Shown here piece after piece: positions 56,611 to 64,000 of a DNA stretch of 64,000 bases. Source of the stretch: Bursaphelenchus xylophilus (lineage: Eukaryota; Nematoda; Chromadorea; Rhabditida; Aphelenchoididae); contig CAJFCV020000002.1 in NCBI GenBank assembly GCA_904066235.2, positions 62,001-126,000 of the forward strand, given 5' to 3'. How positions within the stretch are numbered: the first letter of the stretch is position 1; every line of letters begins with the position of its first letter. The notes under the pieces were generated by a model. The model worked only from the letters and a program-made list of their open reading frames with translations. It had not been told where the DNA came from and made no database searches. The position numbers were made by a program, and so were the translations under genes.

Positions 56611-59600
56611 ATGACCTATTTTTTCACCGCTACGGAGCCGCGCCCGGTGAGCATCCAAAACCAATCCGGGGGCGCCAAATTGGCTGGCAAAAACGCTGCG
56701 GCGCCCCCGTCGGCGCCTTCCACATCCGTCACCCACACGAGTCCGCTGGACGCGCCGCAACAACCGCAACAGAACGGCACCAACAACAACAACCACAACA
56801 AGAACCCGCAGCCCTCGACCAGTGCGGGAGGCGGCGGCGGTGGATGCGAGCGCGCCCTCGTCCCGCCCACCAGAATGGATCAGGCGGCGTACTCGGCACG
56901 CGCGATGGTCCACCCCAATCACATCATCTACCGCAAGATGGAGGCGCTGGTGAAGCAGATGCTCGACCCCGACTCGGGTGTGCCCATCAAGACGGTGAAG
57001 AGCTTCCTCTCCAAGATTCCCTCCGTCTTTACGGGCATGGACACGATTGCGTGGATCCTGCGGTCCGCCGATGTCGCCGACATCGCGGACGCCCTTCATT
57101 TGGCTCACATGTTGGCCTCGCACGGCTACATCTTTCAGATCGATGACCACGTCCTCACGGTCAAGAACGACGGGACGTTTTATCGATTCCAAACTCCCTA
57201 CTTCTGGCCGTCCAATTGCTGGGAACCCGAGAACACCGATTATGGTAAGTGAGGTCGAAAAACACTGTTGAGGCAACCCAATCCAACTGAAATCTCTCGA
57301 TTTACAGCTGTTTACCTGTGCAAACGAACAATGCAAAACAAAGCCCATCTGGAGCTGGAAGACTTCGAAGCGGAGAACCTTGCCAAACTACAGAAAATGT
57401 TCAGCCGGAAATGGGAATTCGTTTTCATGCAGGCTGAAGCGCAGTATAAGTAAGTGGAGCTCGCCGCAAAGTCTCAAATTTTGCAAGGCAAACGACAATA
57501 GACAAGAGCAGTTTTATTCAAAGATCAAAAAACGAAAAACAAGTCCTTTTCCTTACGCTTCCGATTTCAGAGTAGACAAAAAGCGGGACCGATTAGAACG
57601 CCAAATCCTCGACTCCCAAGAGCGCGCGTTCTGGGACGTCCATCGACCGGTGCCGGGCTGTGTGAACACGACCGAGGTCGATTTCCGGAAGCTGTCGCGC
57701 GCCGGGCGACCCAAATACTCAGCCTCCAATACGTCCATGTTGAATGCCGCCGCCGCCGGAGCGCATGGCTTCAACAACGTTCTCGACGGGAATTGCGGAA
57801 CTTCGGGGGGACAGCCTCAAGTGCTGAGGTGTTCGCCCAATCAAGATGCCGTGACCGTGGAGAAGACTCTCGACAATGGTGGACGACACTACTTGAGGCC
57901 GGGGTTACGGAGATGCACGCTACTACAGGACTCAATTAAACACGAGGTAAGCGTTGAAGGCAGAATAGAGCCCCGTTATCAAATCCATGGCCATTTTGAT
58001 GCCAAAGAACTATGTGAACATTTCAGATCACGCTACTGCAAGGACGCTTATCACAGAACGTTCTAAAAACGTCCAAGATCTTCGAGAATTATCAAACATA
58101 CTTTGAGCAACGTAAATTCTTTGATTGTTTCATTTATCCACTCGGGTCAGCAACAGATCCCTTCCAATCTCACGCAAATCCCTGGATCTCGGATACTATT
58201 GATTTTTGGCAACATGATAAATCGTAAGTTGCAAACTAATCTCTCAAGAAAGCCTTCCGGACGTGGTTGTTGAAATACCGCGTCTTTTCTGAAATTATTA
58301 CTGGATTCTTGACGGATTTACGTTATTTCATATTCAGGACCGGCGACATTTCAACCAGACGGCTAAAACTCTGGGAGTTGAGCTTCGAAGAGCTGCTGAA
58401 TGATTCGCTAGGTCGAGAGACGCTTCAGAAATTCTTGGATAAAGAATATTCGGGTGAAAATCTAAGGTTTTGGCTGGAGGTAAGCGGTTTAATATGTTGT
58501 ACTTGACCTAAACGGTCAAATTATGATGAAAAGCAACTGAATACAACAAATCTTACCTGTTTCAGGTGCAAAAGCTCCGGAAATGCAGCAGCCGCATGGT
58601 GCCTGTGCTGGTAACAGAGATTTACAACGAATTCATCGACTCAAACGCCACTTCTCCCGTGAACATTGACTGCAAAGTGATGGAAATAACGGAGGAAAAC
58701 TTGCACAACAATCCAAACCGGTGGTCCTTCGACGAAGCGGCAGTAAGTTGGGTGTTCTTGCTTCCATAAAAAAAAACAAAAAAAAACAGTTTGGTAACAC
58801 ATCTCCATTCTAGGAGCACATTTGCGCGCTGATGAAGAACGATTCGTATCAACGATTCCTTCGCTCCGACATGTACCGTGATATGGTGAACCTGTCGCGG
58901 AAAAAGGTGCGAAAGTTTTTAAAGTCTTCGAGCACTCCGTTTTATAACTACTCCAATTCTCACTGAGTTTACCATTTTTCAAACTTTTTTTTTATTTTCA
59001 ATTTTAATTTTTTCAAACAAAACTTGTATTCACCAACTTTTTCGACGAACCAAATTGTAGTGAAGGTTTACAGTGCACATTCTAGGCATATACAAGTAGA
59101 AATTAATCGAAAACATCAAAGGAATCTTGGGAAATGCAAGAAAATTTCGAGTAAAAGAATTTTGAGAGAACGAGTTGACCCAATGGGTCAAGTGTTGCCG
59201 TCGTCGTAACGGAATCCAGAACTGTCCTAAAACTTGCATTTCCCGAACTTGAACAATTACAGAAATGCCTCTCATATTAATTTAGTCAATGTGTTTTTTG
59301 TAAAATACGGGTGCAAATTACGATTTATGTGTTTTTTACTAGGAACTATCCTCAATGAAAGAAAACTCACAACACTAAAGTATTTATTTCAACTTGAAGG
59401 GATTTGAAGTCTTTTTAGGACATCCGTATTTAAATTCAAGTGTTTCTTCAAACCCATAATTGATTTATCAACATTTTTGTATAGTGCAATATCCAAAAAA
59501 GCTTTCAAAATCCTTCGAAACGTTAGAAACAAATGTTCTCACCGAAAAATTGAAACACTTTACTAATCCACCGCTGCTTCTATCTGTTTTTTCGATCTAG

Positions 59601-61523
59601 CATGGTTGTTGAATGTATGTCCACTTTCCTAACTCTGTTCTATCGCTTTGACTACCGTAACCCCGCATACTGTAGCTTCTTTCTGTTCCTTTTTTGGTTC
59701 GATTTTGGTTGATGTGTTAGTTTGGGAGGGGATGTTTTGTCATCATAGATGAGTAAAGAATATTTTGGTTGGTTAACACGATTATTTTTGGGATTTATAT
59801 ATTAATTTATTGTAGTTAGTTAAAATTTTTGTGATTTATCAGCAAGACACCGTATTTGATTTGGGTACTCCTCTCCCACGCTAATTGCAGAAGCCAAATC
59901 GGCCAATTCACACTGTAATTTCCATGAAATCCTGTCCCTATACTTACTTTCTGTCTATCGTTTTGTTATTTCCAGTCCTTTGACTCTCAGTTTTGGTTCC
60001 ATTTTTATGTTTTCCGAGCAATTGTAAGAATCCTCCATCTTCGAACTCTTGATTGTAATAATTTCCATTTGTTATTGTAAGAATTTTATATTTTGCCAAT
60101 GAACCTTGACGAAATTCTTTTGGTTGAATTCCTTTTTGGGCATTTTGTTCGGCTTGAACTTGAGTTGAGCGGTAACGGTGCAAAAAGTTGCTGCCCTCGG
60201 GGCGCAAATAGAGATTGCCTTAATAGAAGAGCCGTTATCGAAAGTTTTATCGCTGGTTGCAAAAATTTAACCTTGCTAGCAGGAGTTAACGACGCTAATA
60301 ATACTTACAATATAACAAGGATAACATTTTTTTACCATTTTCTTTCTACCTTCATTAACAACATCTGACTAGTTCGCTGTCTTGCATCCGTTTTTGAGTC
60401 GTATTTTAGGCAGTGCTTCTTCTTTCGTGAGTGCTCTTTTAGTTGTTGTGCCGTGTGCTGACTTCCGATCGTGTGTGACTGTGCGCACGCTTCTCGTTTT
60501 GAACCCCTCGACTTCCGTTTAAGGCCGCTTCTCGTCGCTGTCACTTCCACGCTAAACGAATGGCCAAGGCTTCAGAGAATCCCTGTTGTAGTTAGTGGAA
60601 TCGCTTGTTTCATAGGAATTTAACAAACCGATGTTTCCGGGCTTTGCTCTTGATACTTCGTTTGGCTAAAACAAAGAAGACCCTGCCATGCGACAATTGC
60701 ATTTACTTTAAATTTTACGTGTCTTTTCGCACAGGCTACTTATTATACTATGAAAATTTCAGTTAGCATTTTGAAGCCGCAGCTGAGATATTTAGCGCTC
60801 TTTTTTGCGGGTAAGAAATGATGAGGGCTGGCTAGAGAAAAAGGTTGCCAGTTATGATCTTCCCATAGGTTGAGGAGAGACAAGGAACCGTATCTCTGTT
60901 TGAAGCCACCTTACCCCTGTCCCTTGAACTTTGAGCCGAGCCATTCGTCTAGCCCAATGACTAACCCGTGTGCCACCTCTCTGTCGCTTTTCTCTGATTT
61001 GCCCATTTTGGCTGCTCTCCCTTCCTCCCCTAACATACGATATACGGTCGACGGTTGTTTTCATTTAATTTTGCAGAGCTCCTTAAGTGCGCTGATTTCG
61101 CGGAAGACGTCGCGGAAGGTGCCGGCACCCCGGTCGCTCTCCTCCAAATCGGCCACCTCGACGGGTTGTGGTGCGGGTACGGTGACGGGTGCGGGTGGTG
61201 GTGTGGTGAATGCGGGCGGCGGCGGTGGCGGCGGCGGTGGCGGCGGCGGGCTGGGTTCCTCTTCGCTGAACTCCTCCTTCACCACCGACTCGCTGCAGCA
61301 GCAACAACAACAACAGCAGCGGGGCGTGTCGCCGTCGGCGGTGTCGGCGCTGCTGGGCAACTCGGCGGCGGCGTCGTCGCCGATGGGCCGCCCGGGCTCG
61401 TTCCGTTCGGCCGTCCCCTCACCCAAACACTCCACCGCCTCGGAGCCCGCGCGCAAGGCCTCCATGAACCCGCAACAACCGACCGCCAGTCCGACGCCCT
61501 ATCTGCAGCTCCCCACCAACTGA
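56611..61523 (+). CDS. egl-10: R7-type regulator of G-protein signalling, EGL-10 orthologue
   Basis: GTPase-activating protein for Go-type alpha subunits, working with a G-beta-5 partner in neurons. Exons: 56611-57244, 57308-57449, 57571-57946, 58027-58223, 58338-58479, 58566-58742, 58814-58906 and 61077-61523; 735 aa. An Ala/Gln/Asn/Gly-rich start precedes the DEP domain ([39 protein letters not shown]). Then come the helical linker ([20 protein letters not shown]), the GGL domain ending in [13 protein letters not shown], and the RGS domain ([40 protein letters not shown]). The final exon adds a 149-residue Ser/Gly/Gln/Pro-rich tail. Reading through the donor at 58907 gives a short tail instead (stop 58964-58966). 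The 61077 exon joins in phase 0. Confidence 0.94.
58967..61076. other. Last intron of EGL-10
   Basis: A 2.1-kb intron if the 61077 exon is used. It contains many unconnected short frames and no recognisable repeat family or gene. Its last part (about 60400-61000) is less AT-rich. Confidence 0.5.
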
Positions 61524-64000
61524 AATCATTTTCATTCTCTCTCTTTGTTCCTATTCATTTTTGGATTTGTTGATCTATATTTATTTTCGTTTGGGCATTT
61601 TTTTGGTTATTCGATGTATTGTATAGCTGAACCGTGAGTCGGAGGTGATGAAGAGCACTTCAAATTCTGATTTACTCCGCTAAACTTTTGCTGTAGGTTT
61701 GAGTAAGCTGTTTTATGTCGTCATCTCCGATCCCGACCTTTCTAGACCCGAGCTTGTCCTATAGTTGGTATATTTGATGAACAAAAGTCATATCTTTCTC
61801 TTTCTTGGCTTTTAGTCTCAACTTTCTTCGATCTGCTTTTCGTGGAGCTTGAGTTAACCTAGCAACTGAAAAATTTCAGAAAAGCCGATTTTTTTGCCGG
61901 TTTCAAAAGCAAATACCAGGCATGAGGGTCTTCGATTTGTCTCAAAATTTGATGGGAAACTGGCATGGATCCCTGACGGATTTTTGTAATAAACATAGTG
62001 TCAATTTTTGGGTTAAATCAGAGGAAAATTCGGCATCTTTCACGTCATGGTTTTCAAAGATCGCAATATGTGCGACTTCAAGAGAAATGGCTCAAATTTG
62101 AAAACAATCGAAGAATCATGCTTGGTGTTGCTTTTTTTAGTGATTTTTTTTCATATTTTCGTTAACTATGACAGCTAGAAACAAGCTCCAGCCGCCCTTT
62201 AGCAAAGTCTTTTTCGTCTCGCCAACGTTGCCGTACCCCTCGATTCCGATGCCCCAGGGTATTTGTTCGTTTCATTTGAGTTTCGATTTACATTTTATTT
62301 TTGGTTTCGCCCTGTCAATATTGTACCCCTATGTTTTTTGTATTCCCCCCATTTTTCTCGATTTTATGTACAGTATGAATAACAATGAATCTCTGCGAAT
62401 TGTCTAGTCAACTTTCCTCGCTTCGAATAACCACAAAAATTTTGTCACTGTATACAGTATTCGAAAAAGTATGGTATAATAAACTAGGAAATTTTCAAAA
62501 AATCTAGATTTTTTATTTTTTACATTGTAAATATCGCCAAGTAGCTGCAAATACGACTAAAATATGTTTTGGAAATTTTTTGATTTTGACTACTTTTACT
62601 GTTTGGTTGATTTTACCACCGAGACTTCTCTGTTCTATTTTTCCTTTAGGCTTCCTGGTGGCCCACGCGCTAGCTGAACAGCACCTAACATCACCAACCC
62701 CCAACTCTCCGTAACAGATTGCACTTCGCACTCACTAATCTTTTCATTTTTGCCTTTTTTTTGTAATTTTGTTACTTGGAGGTTACATTGTCTTTGTAAC
62801 TTTGCCTATGAAAGCGTCTTTAGGGATCAAAAGAGACCTTTTTTAGACATTTTCGGCGGATCTTTTTGCTTTTTTAAAAAGAAATTTCGGTTTTGAGGAG
62901 GTCCGTTCTCAAATTTTTAATAATTTTCGACTTGAAAGAATTTACCACCCTACCATGAATTTTTTTTAACCAAGTTTTATGATTTTCTCCCATCATGTTT
63001 TCGCTTTGATTGTAAGGAAAGTACTCTAATTTACGGGCCATTCCTTGTCGGAAATGTCTCGAATTTTGACTTAAAACTACCCCGATTATGACTCTTTAAT
63101 TTTTAATCAAACTTGCGATAGATTTAATCTTGAATTTTTGAAGAGAATGAAAAGAGTTTTGGCTTGCGCTTTGCACAAATTGCAGTGGCTGAAAACCGAT
63201 TGCCTTGCTATTTTCAGTCGTATAAAATGTGAGGCGTACAATGTTCAGGCAAAAAATCAACCTTTCCCGAGCGGAATTTGAAAAGTTATGGCCCAAAACA
63301 TTTTTTTGACTTTTCGCCCTCCTTATTTTTCGTGCTCTCTGGGAAGTATTGTTGAATAATTCGACTGCATCTGTACGGAGGGAGCTGAAATTTTCAAGGA
63401 TTGATAAACGCCCCACCCGTTGCAAATTTGGAAACAACAATGAAGGGTCATATTCTAGGGTACCTCCAAAAAAGTGATTTTTTGGGCATCTCCAAAAAAG
63501 TGAAAAAAAAAATTTTTTGATTTTTCAAAAATTTGAGTACCTTCCTTTCATCCCACATAGCAACCCACAATTTTTATTCACGCTCATCTCGCACTCTGCT
63601 TTTCTTAATTAGCACCTAACCAATTTTAGCATTATTTACGGGTATGGAGATCGAAATCCAACGACTGTTAGTACCACTTTGTAACCCTTTTTTTTTGTAT
63701 TTCTCCTACTATCTCTTGATTTCAATTTTTCCCGCGATTTATTTTCTGGAATAAACTAGTGTTTGAATCGATTACAATTATAATATTATTGGTGTTTCGA
63801 CGGTGACGGCTTTCTGTGGACCTAATGGAAGAGGTTTGTTGTTTTTTTTTATTTCATTTTTATGCTGTGTTCTTTGTTTTTTGAGGGAAACTGGGGCTAG
63901 CAAAATTTTTGAAAGTCAAATCATGTAAAATATCATGTAAAACAATATTTTTGATCTGTTTTGCCTTAACCTGGTTACCAAAGATTTGCTGTGAAATGAC
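61524..64000. other. Region downstream of EGL-10, no gene seen
   Basis: AT-rich. One frame at 62168-62407 is open, but is not coding-like. The segment 63110-63425 looks like a degenerate, inverted family A repeat. EGL-10 3' UTR may extend some way into this region. Confidence 0.45.
63110..63425. repeat. Degenerate repeat resembling the interior of MITE family A
   Basis: Blocks such as GGCTTGCGCTTTGC, AAAAAATCAACCTTTCCCG, AAAAGTTATGGCCCAAAA, CGTGCTCTCTGGGAAG and GCTGAAATTTTCAAGGATTG follow the order of motifs seen in reverse in family A copies, but the terminal ends are missing. Confidence 0.45.

Noticed and set aside
61055..61573. Overlapping frames opposite and beside the last EGL-10 exon
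   Set aside because: Gly/Pro-rich shadows of the repeat-rich exon. Only the 61077-61523 frame joins upstream RGS exons in phase.
1..64000. CRISPR arrays, bacterial operons or ribosome binding sites
   Set aside because: Spliced genes and nematode families throughout; no spaced direct-repeat array seen.

Overview
The window is nuclear DNA from a nematode. It has short introns with TTTCAG/TTTTAG acceptors, likely trans-splice acceptors just upstream of several start codons, nematode-specific chemoreceptor classes, an EGL-10-type RGS protein, a glutamate-gated chloride channel, and the adjacent ribosomal P0 and TCTP pair. The species cannot be named from the sequence. All gene models below were assembled by hand from reading frames and splice signals. 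In every complete model the exon lengths sum to a multiple of three.

Layout. 1-1.7 kb: decayed RTE-type retrotransposon tails around a palindromic element. 1.8-9.4 kb: two UDP-glycosyltransferase paralogues on the minus strand, with transposon-filled first introns. 10.9-15 kb: two tandem Sre-like chemoreceptors. 16.6-18.5 kb: a secreted Q/N/G/Y-rich protein and TRAPPC3/BET3, followed by tRNA-Gly. 19.2-22.4 kb: an S28-family serine carboxypeptidase homologue that has lost catalytic residues. 23-25 kb: a divergent PP1-like phosphatase. 26.7-28.1 kb: an Srd-like chemoreceptor. 28.2-32 kb (minus): a CIP2A-like armadillo/coiled-coil protein. 34-37.3 kb: housekeeping block of EMG1/NEP1 (plus), TCTP and ribosomal P0 (minus, operon-like). 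38-40.3 kb: multi-C2H2 zinc-finger protein. 42.2-45.4 kb: three tandem two-exon genes for small secreted cysteine-rich proteins, which form an unrecognised family. 45.7-46.6 kb: two hypothetical ORFs, one apparently frameshifted. 47.2-51 kb: a glutamate-gated chloride-channel subunit with an altered pore motif and a tRNA-like gene in its last intron. 51-56.6 kb: gene-poor, with two GC-rich blocks. 56.6-61.5 kb: EGL-10 orthologue (DEP-GGL-RGS) with two possible C-termini. 61.5-64 kb: no gene seen.

Mobile DNA. Several families of short palindromic, non-autonomous elements lie in introns and between genes. One family has two 449-bp copies flanked by TTA and a third copy flanked by TAA, as in PIF/Harbinger (Tourist) MITEs. 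One of the 449-bp copies sits inside another transposon inside an intron of a cysteine-rich gene. No autonomous DNA transposase was seen.

Most interesting points: the new cysteine-rich family; three, possibly four, GC-AG introns among about 70; an extra GC-AG intron in one UGT paralogue that splits a coding exon of unchanged total length; the S28 pseudoenzyme; the P-2'A change in the channel pore motif; and a CIP2A-like gene.
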